Below are positions 16,740-29,869 of a DNA stretch of 36,306 nucleotides, piece after piece (the first letter of the stretch is position 1; every line of letters starts with the position of its first letter). The stretch spans positions 1-36,306 of the forward strand of contig JAJXWR010000019.1 of the NCBI GenBank assembly GCA_021781515.1, given 5' to 3'. Origin of the DNA: Pseudomonadota bacterium. GTDB taxonomy: Bacteria; Pseudomonadota; Gammaproteobacteria; Pseudomonadales; Moraxellaceae. Below the pieces are notes generated by a model, which worked only from the letters and a program-made list of their open reading frames with translations, was not told where the DNA came from and searched no databases. The position numbers and the translations under genes were made by a program.

Positions 16740-17849
16740 GTGGCCGTTGCCGCCATGCGTTGTAGCATTTTCTGTAAAATTATCGATAATCTGGGGGACG
16801 CCGGGGTGAGCTGGCGTTTAGCCCGACAACTCCATAAAGCAGGCATCGAGTGTACGCTGCTCATTGATCAGTTGGCGACATTGGCACAACTCGTCCCGGA
16901 AATCAATATCAACCTGTCCCGACAAATACAGTCGGGAATCCATATTCACCACTGGACACAACCCACTGATCCTCTGGCATTGCTGGATCACTCCCTGTGG
17001 ATTGAGTGCTTTGCCTGTGGTTGGGGAGAACCAGTATGGCAGGCACTGGCGCAGTGTGACACCCCGCCCCGGTTGTATCTCCTTGATTACCTGGGCACTG
17101 AAGCCTGGGTATCTGGCTGTCATGCACTGGATTCCATTCATCCGCGCACCGGCCTCAGACAACGTTTCTGGATCCCGGGATTTTCCAGAGACACCGGGGG
17201 ATTACTGCGCGAGTCAGCAATGGAAACGCTTCCCGTCGCTAAGGAGCGCCCTGCTGATCTGCCACTTCCCGCATCCGACCGGCTGATTTCCCTGTTTTGC
17301 TATGCACAGGCACCACTGGCCGGTTTACTGGAGTACTTGCTCCACGAGGACTATTCAACCACGCTCGTGGTATTTCCAGGCCCGTCCTGGCAAGCCTTAG
17401 ATCAGGCCTGTCAGACGTTGCACCTGCCGACACTGTCCCTGACAGCACCAACCCAGTGTGCGGCGCTTTGTATGCAACCACTCCCCCTGCTACATCCCAC
17501 TCGTTATGATCAGTTATTGCAACAATGCGATCTCAACCTCGTGCGCGGTGAAGATTCTTTCATTCGGGCGCACTGGGCCGGTCGGCCATTACTGTGGCAC
17601 GCCTACCCTCAACCGGAAAATGCCCATTTAGCCAAAGTCTGCGGCTGGCTGGCTCAACGCCCCATCAGTCCGGCGTTCAGGCACCTGCAGCAGGTTTTTA
17701 ATCAGGGCAATGCAACACGTCATGATTATGCCAACGCTTTTAAGGAACTAGAGGCAGAATCCGCCTGTGTCTGTGCATTCCGTCAACAACTGTTGCAGCA
17801 GACTTCACTCGTCGAACGTTTATTGGCCGATACCGGATTGTTCCAATAA
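16740..17849 (+). CDS. earP: EF-P arginine rhamnosyltransferase EarP
   Basis: Transfers rhamnose from dTDP-L-rhamnose to an arginine of translation factor EF-P, needed for efficient polyproline synthesis. The 369-aa GT-B protein has the N-terminal IDNLGDAGVSWRLARQL (D16, D20), the central WIECFACGW, DYLGTEAWV and GFSRDTGGLLRE, and the C-terminal nucleotide-sugar motif VRGEDSFIRAHWAGRPLLWH (R269, E271, D272). GTG at 16740 is chosen because AGAGG lies 5 nt upstream; ATG at 16755 has none. Variants from the usual family sequence are NLGD for NFGD and YLLDYLGTE for the more common LNLEYLSAE. EF-P itself (efp), usually next door, is not in the window. Confidence 0.92.
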   Translation: MAVAAMRCSIFCKIIDNLGDAGVSWRLARQLHKAGIECTLLIDQLATLAQLVPEININLSRQIQSGIHIHHWTQPTDPLALLDHSLWIECFACGWGEPVWQALAQCDTPPRLYLLDYLGTEAWVSGCHALDSIHPRTGLRQRFWIPGFSRDTGGLLRESAMETLPVAKERPADLPLPASDRLISLFCYAQAPLAGLLEYLLHEDYSTTLVVFPGPSWQALDQACQTLHLPTLSLTAPTQCAALCMQPLPLLHPTRYDQLLQQCDLNLVRGEDSFIRAHWAGRPLLWHAYPQPENAHLAKVCGWLAQRPISPAFRHLQQVFNQGNATRHDYANAFKELEAESACVCAFRQQLLQQTSLVERLLADTGLFQ

Positions 17850-17916
17850 TTTTCCAGCCTTATTTATTATTGCCAGTATTTGCTATGCTGAATAAACTCT
17901 CAAGATCAGGTCATTC

Positions 17917-20900
17917 ATGAACAAACCCATAAACCCTGAACAGCTCCTGCATTTATCGACGCTGATTTTGCGCGGCCTGGTGGACGGCGGATCGGCCAGG
18001 CACCTCGCCGAATACCTGTGCGAGGAAGCTGAATTGCTGTTACAGGGCTTTGCCGTCGGGATCATGACACTGGATGCCAACGCAAAATTGCAACTCTATG
18101 CCGCCTCCAAGCAGGGGCAACGCCTGCAAGCCCAGTTTGAGGCCACCACTGCCGCTGTGCAAGGCTGTAATCGCTGCGCTGTGACCCAGTATCAGCATGC
18201 TTTGGTGGTGCAGGACACGGCCTTGGATACAGCCTGCACCCCCTGTTATCTGACCGGCTGGCAAGGCCCCTGGTCCTGTTGGTCCTATCCGATCCTTGAC
18301 CGCAATTCAATTGTTGGCTGCCTGCGCATTACCTGTACCACCCATCAGAAGCCCACTGCCAATGAAGCATCAGCACTGGATAATCTGGCCTCTATTGCAG
18401 GGATGTTGCTGTGTTTTCAGCGCAGCCAGCAACAACAGCGGCTACAGGAACAATCCCTGCGGCGCTTCGCTGATTTTCAGGGGATGCTGGCGCATGCCAA
18501 CGCTCTGGTGGCTAATGCCAGCAATACCACGACTTTTTTACAGGAAATCTGTGACTGCCTGACGCGTTTTGCCCATTTGCGTCTGGTCTGGATTTGTAGA
18601 CCGGATGCCAACGGGGTTTTTCAGATTCTGGCGGCTTCTGGCACCACCGGATATCTGGATGGCATTTTTATCAGTTCCCGGGCTGACCTTCCTGAAGGGG
18701 GTGGCAGTGTAGGGATTACCTGGCGTGAGGCCGTCAGCATGTATGTCGACTCCATCTCCGCCAATCCCCAGCAGGCCCCCTGGCTGCAACGGGTCATGGA
18801 ATGGGGATTGAATTCCAGTGCCGCATTGCCGGTCTTTCGCAATAAAAAAATTTGGGCGGTGCTCGTCGCTATTCATTCAGAATCCAATGTCTTTGACCGG
18901 GCACTTCGCGAAGTGCTGGAAGAACTCGCCAGAAATTTATCCCGCGGTCTGGATCGTCTGGCCTTACGTGAAAGTGAAACCCGGCTGAATGCCCTGCAAA
19001 AACACCTGTTAGACAGTACCCAGGTCGGCATGACCATGGTGCGTAATCGCCATTTCATTCTGACTAATTCCTGCTTTGCCCGCATGCTAGGCTATGAATC
19101 GGCCGAGGAGCTGAATGGACGTTCGGCCCACATTATCTATCCGGATCCGGAGACCTACCAGAAACTGGGTGAACTTTACATCAATCAACCCACCAACACT
19201 AAACCGCAGGCGTTCTTTGAATTTAACTTGCGCCATAAAGACAACTCTGTCTCCCCGTTTGAAGTCACCTACACCCTGAATGAAGACAGCGAAGGCCCTT
19301 TTTCCATCTGGACCATCATGGATATCAGCGAACGTGTCCGTCGCAACCAGGAACTAAACTCCTACCGGGATCAACTACTACGCTATGCCGAACGTATCCA
19401 CGGCATGTTGTATAAATTCCGCCTCGGCCCCGATGGGGCCATGTCTTTCCCGATTGCTTTGGGGGCAGTGCAGTTAATGCTGGGCGAGTCTGCGCAAACA
19501 CTACAAAAAAGTGCCGAACCTGCCTTTGCCCGTCTGCATCCGGAAGACTATTTTTTTGTGGCCAGTTCCATCCAGATATCCGCCCGGGACATGACGCCCT
19601 GGCATCTGGAATGCCGCCTGATCATGCCGGAAGGACAAACGGTGTGGCGTTCCGGGTTTTCCGTACCGGAAAAGGAAGAGGACGGGGGGGTTGTCTGGTA
19701 TGGTTTTATCACCGATATCACCGAGCAAAAACGGGTTCAGGAAGCACTGATCTCCAGTGAAGCACAACAACGGGCATTATTTGTGGCTTCCCCCGTCGCC
19801 ATGGCCGTAGTCGATGGCATCTCACTGACCGTTCAGTCGGTCAATCCGGCCTGGGAGCAGTTACTGTTGCGCAACGCCAGTTCCCTGGTGGGTCGCACGT
19901 TACTGCAATCCGGTTTATGGGCCAAAGTAGTGGACGAGAGCCTGGTATTTCAGTCAACACCTCCCGCCGCCACTACCACTACGACCACCACTACCGCTAC
20001 TTGCCCCCTGGAAATGCAGTTGTTGCGCGGTGATGGACAGCCCATTCTCTGTCGGGTTTCTACGGCACGTACCGGCCAGACGCCACGTTCTCCGGTGCTG
20101 ATGATTGCTGAAGATATCACCCTGCAACGAGCAATTGAACAGGAAATTTCCAGTCTCAATCTGGATCTGGAAAACCGGGTTCAACAACGCACCATGGAAC
20201 TGGAAGCCAGCAACGACGCCCTACAAGAAAGTTTAGTCGAATTACAGGTCACACAAAAACAACTGGTTGAAGTCGAAAAACTGTCGGCCCTTGGCCGTCT
20301 GGTGGCTGGTGTCGCCCACGAAATCAATACCCCGGTTGGCAATGGCCTGCTGGCCGCCACCAATATCCATCATCTGGTGCAAGAACTCAAAAGCAACAGC
20401 CAGCAGGGCCTCAAACGCAGTCTTTTTGAAAACTTTCTACACCAGTCTGAAGACGCCGCTGCTATCGTCGTGCGCAATTTACAAAAAGCCGCTGAACTGA
20501 TCACTACCTTCAAACAAGTGGCCGTCGATCAGAACCTGCACAGCAACTGCCGCCAGTTTGCTCTGCTTCAACTGATTCAAGATCACCTAAGCCTACTGCA
20601 TCCCCGGCTCAAAGTCCTGCCCGTCAGGCTTCATGTCGATGTGCCCGAATCCATTGAACTGCATAGTTATCCCGGTCCTTTGGGTCAAATCATCACCAAC
20701 ATGATCAATAATGCCCTGGATCATGCCTTTGAAAATCAACCCCCGCAACAAGACATCTGGATTACTGGCAGACCTTGCGACACCGACTGGGTGGAACTCC
20801 AGTTTCGTGATAACGGCCGCGGCATCCCCGATACCGACATGAGCCATATTTTTGAACCTTTTTTTACTACGCGGCTCGGACGGGGCGGTTCCGGGCTGGG

Positions 20901-21051
20901 CCTGCATATCTGCCACAATGCCGCCCTGGCCCTCGGTGGCCGCTTCCATGTCAGCAGCACGCATGGAGAAGGTTCCTGTTTTACCCTGAAAATCCCGCTT
21001 GAAGCACCGCAGTCGCCTGCGGCCGCCTCCGAATATTCTGCACCACTATAG
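17917..21051 (+). CDS. large soluble multi-sensor histidine kinase (GAF-GAF-PAS x3-HisKA-HATPase)
   Basis: Two-component sensor kinase, 1044 aa, without membrane segments. An N-terminal cysteine-rich GAF-like domain (about 15-165; CNRC and CTPC pairs) is followed by a second GAF (about 190-350), then PAS domains at roughly 365-475, 485-610 and 620-745 ending in PAC-like WTIMDISERVRR, GFITDITEQKRV and MIAEDITLQRAI. Next come a coiled coil with QQRTMELEASNDAL, the phosphoacceptor H box GVAHEINTPVGNG (H801), and the ATPase with MINNALDHAF, DNGRGIP (965-971), FEPFFTTR and GGSGLGLHI. ATG at 17917 has AGG 6 nt upstream. The C-terminus ends after the ATPase, so no receiver domain; no response regulator gene is adjacent. 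The partner and signal are unknown. A run of eight threonines interrupts the third PAS. Confidence 0.92.
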   Translation: MNKPINPEQLLHLSTLILRGLVDGGSARHLAEYLCEEAELLLQGFAVGIMTLDANAKLQLYAASKQGQRLQAQFEATTAAVQGCNRCAVTQYQHALVVQDTALDTACTPCYLTGWQGPWSCWSYPILDRNSIVGCLRITCTTHQKPTANEASALDNLASIAGMLLCFQRSQQQQRLQEQSLRRFADFQGMLAHANALVANASNTTTFLQEICDCLTRFAHLRLVWICRPDANGVFQILAASGTTGYLDGIFISSRADLPEGGGSVGITWREAVSMYVDSISANPQQAPWLQRVMEWGLNSSAALPVFRNKKIWAVLVAIHSESNVFDRALREVLEELARNLSRGLDRLALRESETRLNALQKHLLDSTQVGMTMVRNRHFILTNSCFARMLGYESAEELNGRSAHIIYPDPETYQKLGELYINQPTNTKPQAFFEFNLRHKDNSVSPFEVTYTLNEDSEGPFSIWTIMDISERVRRNQELNSYRDQLLRYAERIHGMLYKFRLGPDGAMSFPIALGAVQLMLGESAQTLQKSAEPAFARLHPEDYFFVASSIQISARDMTPWHLECRLIMPEGQTVWRSGFSVPEKEEDGGVVWYGFITDITEQKRVQEALISSEAQQRALFVASPVAMAVVDGISLTVQSVNPAWEQLLLRNASSLVGRTLLQSGLWAKVVDESLVFQSTPPAATTTTTTTTATCPLEMQLLRGDGQPILCRVSTARTGQTPRSPVLMIAEDITLQRAIEQEISSLNLDLENRVQQRTMELEASNDALQESLVELQVTQKQLVEVEKLSALGRLVAGVAHEINTPVGNGLLAATNIHHLVQELKSNSQQGLKRSLFENFLHQSEDAAAIVVRNLQKAAELITTFKQVAVDQNLHSNCRQFALLQLIQDHLSLLHPRLKVLPVRLHVDVPESIELHSYPGPLGQIITNMINNALDHAFENQPPQQDIWITGRPCDTDWVELQFRDNGRGIPDTDMSHIFEPFFTTRLGRGGSGLGLHICHNAALALGGRFHVSSTHGEGSCFTLKIPLEAPQSPAAASEYSAPL
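19972..19995 (+). repeat. ACN microsatellite encoding eight threonines
   Basis: Eight consecutive Thr codons (ACT, ACC, ACT, ACG, ACC, ACC, ACT, ACC) encode T686-T693 of the histidine kinase, followed by Ala-Thr. It sits in a loop region of the third PAS domain. Codons are mixed, so slippage would be slower than in a pure repeat, and whole-codon changes would keep the frame. Confidence 0.9.
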
Positions 21052-21076
21052 AAAAATTTGATCTTTAAATAGCGTA

Positions 21077-22124
21077 TTATTCTTGGTGATAGGGAATACT
21101 TAATTCATGCACCGCATCAATCATGAGCTTCGCCCGATCGGGATCCACCCATTGTTCAATGCCGTGCCCCAGGTTAAAGACATGTCCTGAACCCGCACCG
21201 TACTCTGCCAGTACCCGGGCGACCTGCTGACGAATAACCGGGGCTTCGGCATACAGAACCGCAGGGTCCAGATTACCTTGTAGCGCACAACGTCCCGCTA
21301 TCTGTTTCCGGGCTTGCCCCAAGTGCACTGTCCAGTCCACTCCCAGTGCATCACAGCCGGTCATCGCCATCTGTTCCAGCCACAACCCGCCGCCTTTGCT
21401 AAACAGAATCACCGGCACCTTGCGGCCTTCGTGGTGTCGATCCAGCTGCGCCAACACCTTGTGCATAAAGGCCAGCGAAAATCGCTGGTATTCCGTATGC
21501 GCCAACACGCCGCCCCACGTATCAAAAATCTGTACGGCCTGCACACCCGCCGCAATCTGCGCATTGAGGTACCGACTGACCGCCACGCTCAGTTTATCGA
21601 GCAACAGTTCCAGCACCTCCGGCTGTTGATACATCAGGGTCTTGATCTTGCGAAAATCTCGGGAAGACCCGCCCTGTAACATATAGCAGGCCAATGTCCA
21701 TGGAGAACCTGAAAAACCGATTAATGGAACTTTACCGGCCAACGCCGAACGAATCAGGCGCACCGCCTCTAACACATAATTCAGGTCCCGTTCCACCTGT
21801 AATTCAGGCAAGTCAAGAATGTCTTTTTCGGTCTCCAGCGGCTGCTGAAACCGCGGCCCCTCGCCTTCCGTGAAATAAAGACCCAGACCCAGCGCATCCG
21901 GTATCGTCAGGATATCCGAAAAAAGTATCGCCGCATCCAAAGGAAAACGCTCCAGTGGTTGCAAGGTAACTTCACAGGCCAGTTCCGGGGTTTTGCACAG
22001 ATCAAGGAAACTCCCAGCACGGGTTCGGCTGCTGCGATATTCTGGCAGATAGCGACCGGCCTGACGCATCATCCATACGGGAGTCCATGGGACGGGCAAC
22101 CCTTGCAAGGCGCGTAAAAAACAA

Positions 22125-22141
<17 letters not shown>
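21077..22141 (-). CDS. hemE: uroporphyrinogen decarboxylase
   Basis: Haem synthesis enzyme that turns uroporphyrinogen III into coproporphyrinogen III. The 354-aa protein starts with the signature MAELKND and [20 protein letters not shown] (substrate-binding Arg residues), then [45 protein letters not shown] and the C-terminal [12 protein letters not shown] at 22141 is chosen over ATG 22159 because it matches the family N-terminus and has GAGG about 9 nt upstream. It overlaps the preceding hydrolase gene by 17 nt. It ends the gltB-gltD-hydrolase-hemE cluster; gltB-gltD-hemE is also the Pseudomonas order. It converges on the histidine kinase gene, 25 nt apart, with no hairpin seen between. Confidence 0.96.
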
Positions 22142-24501
<2,360 letters not shown>

Positions 24502-27500
24502 CTACATGGGGTTACGCCGGGTATTCTCCAGCAGTTCTTTCATACTGGCCGCCTTGGGCTTGACCAGCCAGAACCGGCGAATGACTTCATCAAATCGCCT
24601 GAGCAACGAATGGCCCCATGCACTATCGGTTTCACCGACATAGTCCTCCAGCACTTCCCGCAAATGGTGCCGATGCGCTTCCATCGGTTCCGTGCTCACC
24701 CGATGCAGATCAATGAGTTCATGATTACAACGATCAAAAAAATCATTATCCAAGTCAAGCACATAAGCAAAACCTCCGGTCATGCCTGCACCAAAGTTCA
24801 ATCCTGTGCGTCCCAATACCGTGACCAGTCCACCGGTCATGTATTCACAGCAATGGTCACCGGCACCTTCAATGACGGCATGACAACCAGAATTGCGTAC
24901 CGCAAATCGTTCTCCCGCCGTACCGGCCACATACAGCCGCCCACCGGTCGCCCCATACAGACAGGTATTGCCAATGATGGCCGTCTCCTGCGAGGCGAAG
25001 GGCGAGCCTTGGGGAGGAACAATGACTATTTTACCGCCCGCCATGCCTTTGCCGACGTAATCATTGGCATCTCCCTGCAGGTAAATGTGCAGCCCACCGG
25101 CATTCCATACCCCCAGGCTTTGACCCGCTGTCCCCATCAGACGCAACACGATGGGGTGATCAATCATGCCCAGATCACCATAATGCCGGGCAATTTCCCC
25201 GGAAATACGGGCACCAATGGAACGGTCACAATTGCAGACATCAAAATAGTACTCACCGCCGCTTTTGCTTCGGATGGCCGGCAGTACTGCACTGATCATG
25301 GTCTCCGCCAGTACTCCCCGATCAAAAGGTTCATTACGGGCCACCTGACAAAACTGCGGTTTGTCTGATAACAGATGATTGCCGAGCAAAGGCCGCAGAT
25401 TCAGTTTCTGCTGTTTTGCAGTATTTCCGGGTAAAATTTCCAGCAGATCAGTACGCCCGATCAACTCTTCCAGACGACGCACACCAAGATGCGCCAGCCA
25501 TTGCCGGGTTTCGGTAGCGACAAAACGGAAAAAATTCATCAACATTTCCGGTTCACCGATAAAATGACCGTCGCGCAAGTCCTGGCGTTGCGTCGCCACC
25601 CCAGTTGCGCAGTTATTCAGATGGCATATCCGCAAATACTTGCAACCCAAGGCCACCATCGGCGTGGTCCCAAAACCAAAGGATTCCGCCCCCAAAATAG
25701 CGGCTTTAATCACGTCCAGACCGGTTTTCAGGCCCCCATCCGTTTGCACCCGGACCCTGTCCCGCAGATTATTGGCACGCAAGGCTTGCTGCGCTTCCGC
25801 CAGGCCCAGTTCCCACGGCGATCCTGCATAATGAATAGAACTCAGAGGAGAAGCAGCAGTTCCCCCATCGTACCCGGAAATAGTGATTAGATCTGCATAG
25901 GCTTTCGCTACCCCCGCCGCAATCGTACCCACCCCAGGTTCTGACACCAGCTTGACGGATACCAGCGCCTGAGGGTTCACTTGTTTCAAATCAAATATCA
26001 GTTGTGCCAAATCTTCGATCGAATAGATATCGTGATGTGGCGGCGGTGAAATCAGCGTCACCCCAGGCACAGAATAGCGCAGACGCGCAATCAACGCATT
26101 GACTTTGCCCCCGGGCAACTGCCCTCCCTCTCCCGGTTTGGCCCCTTGGGCAATCTTGATCTGTAGCACTTCCGCCGACATCAGATAAGCGGGTGTTACC
26201 CCAAAACGACCCGATGCCACCTGTTTGATTTTTGAGTTGCGCAAGGTGCCATAGCGCGCCGGATCTTCCCCGCCTTCCCCAGAATTAGACCGGCCTCCCA
26301 GGGTGTTCATGGCAATCGCAATCGATTCATGCGCCTCCGGAGATAACGCACCCAAAGACATGCCTGCCGAATCAAACCGCGGCAAAATAGCTTCGACGGG
26401 TTCGACTTCATTAATATCCAGCGGTTGGGTGGTTTTCAGTTGAAAGAGGTCACGTAATGTCGTTACTGGCCGTTGATTGACCCCCCGGGCATAACGTTCA
26501 TAATGCGCATAATCGCCAGTACGCACGGCCTGATGCAGATCGGCGATCACCTCCGGATTGAAGGCATGATATTCCAGCCCATGAACGTATTTGAGCAATC
26601 CGCCAGCGTCCACAGACACCCGGGCTCGGCTGGCACGTTGCACCAGTTCCCGCTGGTCACGCTCCAACTCTTCAAATCCAGCGCCGGCAATCCGGCTGGG
26701 TACACCCCTGAAACACAGTTCAACGACTTCTACCGCCAACCCCACGGCTTCAAACAGTTGTGCCCCCCGATAAGAAGCCACGGTCGAGATACCCATTTTT
26801 GAAAGGATTTTCAGCAACCCTTTATTGATTCCCTTACGATAGCCGGACTGAAGTTCCAGAACATCGCCCTGCAACTCTCCCACCCGCACCATTTCTGCTA
26901 TGACATCAAAGGCCAGATAAGGATAAATGGCCGTTGCCCCAAAACCAATCAAGGTCGCAAAATGATGTGGATCACGGGCGACACCGGTTTCAATCACCAG
27001 GTTCGCATCACATCGCAAGCCACAATGACTCAGGTGATGATGCACCGCTCCCGTTGCCAACAGGGCATGCACCGGCACCAGACCTGGTTGCCAGTGGCGA
27101 TCGGTAAGAATCAACACCGTAATGCCGGCACGAACCGCCTGTTCAGCCGCCTCGCACAGCGATCGCAACGCCTGCGGCAACGTCAGGGTATCGGCATAAT
27201 GCAACGACAGTTTCTGATGCCTATAGCCGACTTCCGTCTGTCGCACAATTGCATCAAACTTACAATGCGCCAGGACTGGCGACGCCAGTACCATACGGTT
27301 CGCATGCTGCGGGTCCTGTTCAAAGACATTCATCTCTGCCCCTAAACAGGTTTCCAGCGACATAACGATTGATTCCCGCAGCGGATCAATCGGTGGATTG
27401 GTTACCTGCGCAAACTGTTGGCGAAAATAATCTGCCAGATGCCGAACCCGCTGCGATAATACGGCCATCGGCGTATCATCCCCCATCGAACCTACCGCTT

Positions 27501-28959
27501 CCTGAGCGGCTTCCGCCAACGGTCGGATAATCTGATCCCGTTCCTCTGTCGTTACCAGAAACAGCTTTTGCAGACTATGCACCTGCTCGGGAATCAGTTC
27601 AGGCAACAAGCGGGCTTCCGCTTCTTCATCATGCTCAATTCTTAAGGCATTACTCTGTAACCATAGCTGATAAGGCTGCGCACCCTTGAGCCGGACATCA
27701 ATATCCGCCGTACGCAACACCTCACCCGTCAACGTGTCTATCGCCAACATCTGGCCAGGACCCACCCGCCCTTTGGCAATGACTTCATCCGGTTTATACC
27801 CCCAGACACCGATTTCAGACGCCAGCGTAATATAACCCTGCCGCGTCATGACCCAGCGCGCCGGACGCAACCCGTTACGATCCAGCATGCACACTGCATA
27901 ACGTCCATCCGTGGTGACAATACCGGCCGGGCCATCCCAGGCTTCCATATGTTTAGAGTTGTATTCATAGAAAGCCCGCAGCCCCGAATCCATGGTTTCT
28001 ACATTCTGCCACGCCGGTGGCACCATCATCCGCAACGCCCGGAACAGATCCATCCCTCCCTGAATCAGCAATTCCAGCATATTATCCATGGTGGAAGAAT
28101 CCGAGCCGTGCAGATTGACAATTGGCTTTATCTGTTCAATGCCCGGCAACAAGGGATTTTTAAACTTCGGTGCCCGGGCCTGTGCCCAATTGCGATTACC
28201 ACTGATCGTATTGATTTCGCCATTATGCGCCAGCATCCGAAAGGGATGCGCCAGTGGCCAACGCGGCAGCGTATTCGTTGAAAACCGCTGATGAAACACC
28301 ACGATAGACGCTTTCAGCCGTTGATCCGCCAAATCCAGAAAGAACTTCTGCAGATCCGCCGGCATGACCAGCCCCTTGTACACCAAGGTACGCGTCGATA
28401 GGGATGGAATATAGAAATATGTATCCTCCGCCAGTTTCTGTTCCGCCCTTCGCCGGGCCAGATACAGACAACGATTCAGGGCATCCACATCATCGAGTTC
28501 GGTTTCCACCACAATCTGCTCAAAATGCGGCAGCGATGCCCGAGCCATCTCACCACACACCGCCGGATTGACTGGCAACAACCTCCAGCCCACCACCTGC
28601 AGGCCTTCCTTGCGCAACTCATGTTCCAGAACCTGCCGTGCCACCAGTGCCTTGTGGGTATCCGGATTAAGGAATACCGTCCCCACCGCAAAGTGCTCAC
28701 GCAACCGCACGCCCCACAATTCTTGCGCAATCGCCCGGAAAAACTCCTGTGGCATCGTCAACATCAAACCACAGCCATCGCCCGTCTTGCCATCTCCGGC
28801 AATAGCTCCACGGTGCGTCATGCAACTCAGCGAATGAATGGCCGTTTTTACCAGATCATGCGACGCTTCACCCCGCACATGGGCAATGAGGCCAAAACCA
28901 CAATTATCACGAACATCATCAAGGCTGTAGAGGCCACCTGTAAAAGGAGCTTGCTGCAT
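24502..28959 (-). CDS. gltB: glutamate synthase large subunit
   Basis: Makes two glutamates from glutamine and 2-oxoglutarate. The 1485-aa protein keeps all parts: the N-terminal glutaminase nucleophile C20 ([14 protein letters not shown]), so a 19-residue propeptide is expected to be removed; the FMN/synthase domain with [13 protein letters not shown] and [12 protein letters not shown]; the [3Fe-4S] cysteines C1106, C1112, C1117 ([16 protein letters not shown]); and the C-terminal beta-helix rich in GG turns ([26 protein letters not shown]). AGGG about 7 nt before ATG 28959. First gene of the gltB-gltD-hydrolase-hemE run. No clear sigma70 promoter was found in the 219 nt upstream. Confidence 0.97.
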   Translation of the reverse strand: MQQAPFTGGLYSLDDVRDNCGFGLIAHVRGEASHDLVKTAIHSLSCMTHRGAIAGDGKTGDGCGLMLTMPQEFFRAIAQELWGVRLREHFAVGTVFLNPDTHKALVARQVLEHELRKEGLQVVGWRLLPVNPAVCGEMARASLPHFEQIVVETELDDVDALNRCLYLARRRAEQKLAEDTYFYIPSLSTRTLVYKGLVMPADLQKFFLDLADQRLKASIVVFHQRFSTNTLPRWPLAHPFRMLAHNGEINTISGNRNWAQARAPKFKNPLLPGIEQIKPIVNLHGSDSSTMDNMLELLIQGGMDLFRALRMMVPPAWQNVETMDSGLRAFYEYNSKHMEAWDGPAGIVTTDGRYAVCMLDRNGLRPARWVMTRQGYITLASEIGVWGYKPDEVIAKGRVGPGQMLAIDTLTGEVLRTADIDVRLKGAQPYQLWLQSNALRIEHDEEAEARLLPELIPEQVHSLQKLFLVTTEERDQIIRPLAEAAQEAVGSMGDDTPMAVLSQRVRHLADYFRQQFAQVTNPPIDPLRESIVMSLETCLGAEMNVFEQDPQHANRMVLASPVLAHCKFDAIVRQTEVGYRHQKLSLHYADTLTLPQALRSLCEAAEQAVRAGITVLILTDRHWQPGLVPVHALLATGAVHHHLSHCGLRCDANLVIETGVARDPHHFATLIGFGATAIYPYLAFDVIAEMVRVGELQGDVLELQSGYRKGINKGLLKILSKMGISTVASYRGAQLFEAVGLAVEVVELCFRGVPSRIAGAGFEELERDQRELVQRASRARVSVDAGGLLKYVHGLEYHAFNPEVIADLHQAVRTGDYAHYERYARGVNQRPVTTLRDLFQLKTTQPLDINEVEPVEAILPRFDSAGMSLGALSPEAHESIAIAMNTLGGRSNSGEGGEDPARYGTLRNSKIKQVASGRFGVTPAYLMSAEVLQIKIAQGAKPGEGGQLPGGKVNALIARLRYSVPGVTLISPPPHHDIYSIEDLAQLIFDLKQVNPQALVSVKLVSEPGVGTIAAGVAKAYADLITISGYDGGTAASPLSSIHYAGSPWELGLAEAQQALRANNLRDRVRVQTDGGLKTGLDVIKAAILGAESFGFGTTPMVALGCKYLRICHLNNCATGVATQRQDLRDGHFIGEPEMLMNFFRFVATETRQWLAHLGVRRLEELIGRTDLLEILPGNTAKQQKLNLRPLLGNHLLSDKPQFCQVARNEPFDRGVLAETMISAVLPAIRSKSGGEYYFDVCNCDRSIGARISGEIARHYGDLGMIDHPIVLRLMGTAGQSLGVWNAGGLHIYLQGDANDYVGKGMAGGKIVIVPPQGSPFASQETAIIGNTCLYGATGGRLYVAGTAGERFAVRNSGCHAVIEGAGDHCCEYMTGGLVTVLGRTGLNFGAGMTGGFAYVLDLDNDFFDRCNHELIDLHRVSTEPMEAHRHHLREVLEDYVGETDSAWGHSLLRRFDEVIRRFWLVKPKAASMKELLENTRRNPM

Positions 28960-29178
28960 GGGGCACCCTTATGGGACTGAGAGTTGAATGAAAGACTCAA
29001 AACGAGCACTAAGCCAAAAAAGACCTCCCATTCTAGAAGATAAGCGTTGATTTAACAACCAGACCGCCGACGCTAATCTGCAATAATACGGTTGATTGTA
29101 CGTTCTAATGGTTGAATAAGCCTATGGAATGGTTATTTACTGAACCATCCGTTGCATTGACCCCACATATCCAGCGTT

Positions 29179-29661
29179 TTAAAGGAGATAGGTGCAGGGG
29201 CCGCCTGTCGGCCTTTGCGCCATAACGCCGCTCAGACTGGTGGATCGCAGGACGGCTTCTGGAAGATCACCCACCGCCTTTACTGCGTCAATCAACGTGG
29301 CCTTCTCGGCAGCAGTCAATGTATTCAAATCACCGTCCCTAAAATACAGCAGGGCTTTCAGGCATTCACTGGGTTGAAAACTCTTGCCAAAAAGCAGACG
29401 AGCCGAAGCCAGTCCCTGCGACAAGCATAGTCCCTTACTGATCAGCGCCGCCACATCCCGATAATCTTTAGCCTCAGCACGCTGCAGTATCACTTTCACC
29501 TTGGTGGCCAGCAGATCTTCAAAAGAAGCCACTTGCAACGCCACCGGCGTCAATAAAAACAACAACCAAGCCCACGACTGCAACATTCGTTGTTGCGTCC
29601 GATTCAAGTGCCGGTTACAGAGCAGTGCGCATTTTTGCATAACAGGTAAACTGGAGACCAC
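29179..29661 (-). pseudogene. truncated AbiEii-like nucleotidyltransferase remnant
   Basis: From about residue 45 the frame reads VASFEDLLATKVKVILQRAE then AKDYRDVAALISKG, ARLLFGKSFQPSECLKALLY and FRDGDLNTLTAAEK. This is the C-terminal half of nucleotidyltransferase AbiEii/AbiGii-type proteins, which usually follow an N-terminal catalytic half with a GS-type active site. That half is missing: the 45 residues before it (from the ATG at 29661) show no nucleotidyltransferase motif and include an unrelated hydrophobic run. No antitoxin (AbiEi-like) gene is adjacent. It is most likely a decayed, non-functional remnant; a short protein expressed from the ATG cannot be ruled out. Confidence 0.55.
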
Positions 29662-29674
29662 TATTTGCTTAAAA

Positions 29675-29706
29675 TACAGTGAATAATATAGATATATTTT
29701 ACTGTA
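29675..29706. repeat. imperfect AT-rich palindrome
   Basis: TACAGT at 29675-29680 and ACTGTA at 29701-29706 flank an AT-rich core with partial self-complementarity (AATAATAT / ATATATTT). It lies just upstream of the minus-strand AbiEii-like remnant. It could be an operator or a scar; there is no direct evidence for either. Confidence 0.45.
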
Positions 29707-29869
29707 GTCTATTTTTTAACCATTCGCTCTCACTTTTTAATTGATCCGCTATTCATGGTGAAAACCATAGAGATTCAACCCGTTTTCCTCAGCATTTTTT
29801 CCCAAGCCCCTTGCAGTCTGCGGACGCTGGGAGTCTAATTGTTGACCGGATTTGTTGGAGTGCCTGCCT

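Noticed and set aside
24610-28980. Several long plus-strand frames opposite gltB
   Set aside because: They are shadows of gltB codon bias; none shows a domain or a ribosome-binding site.
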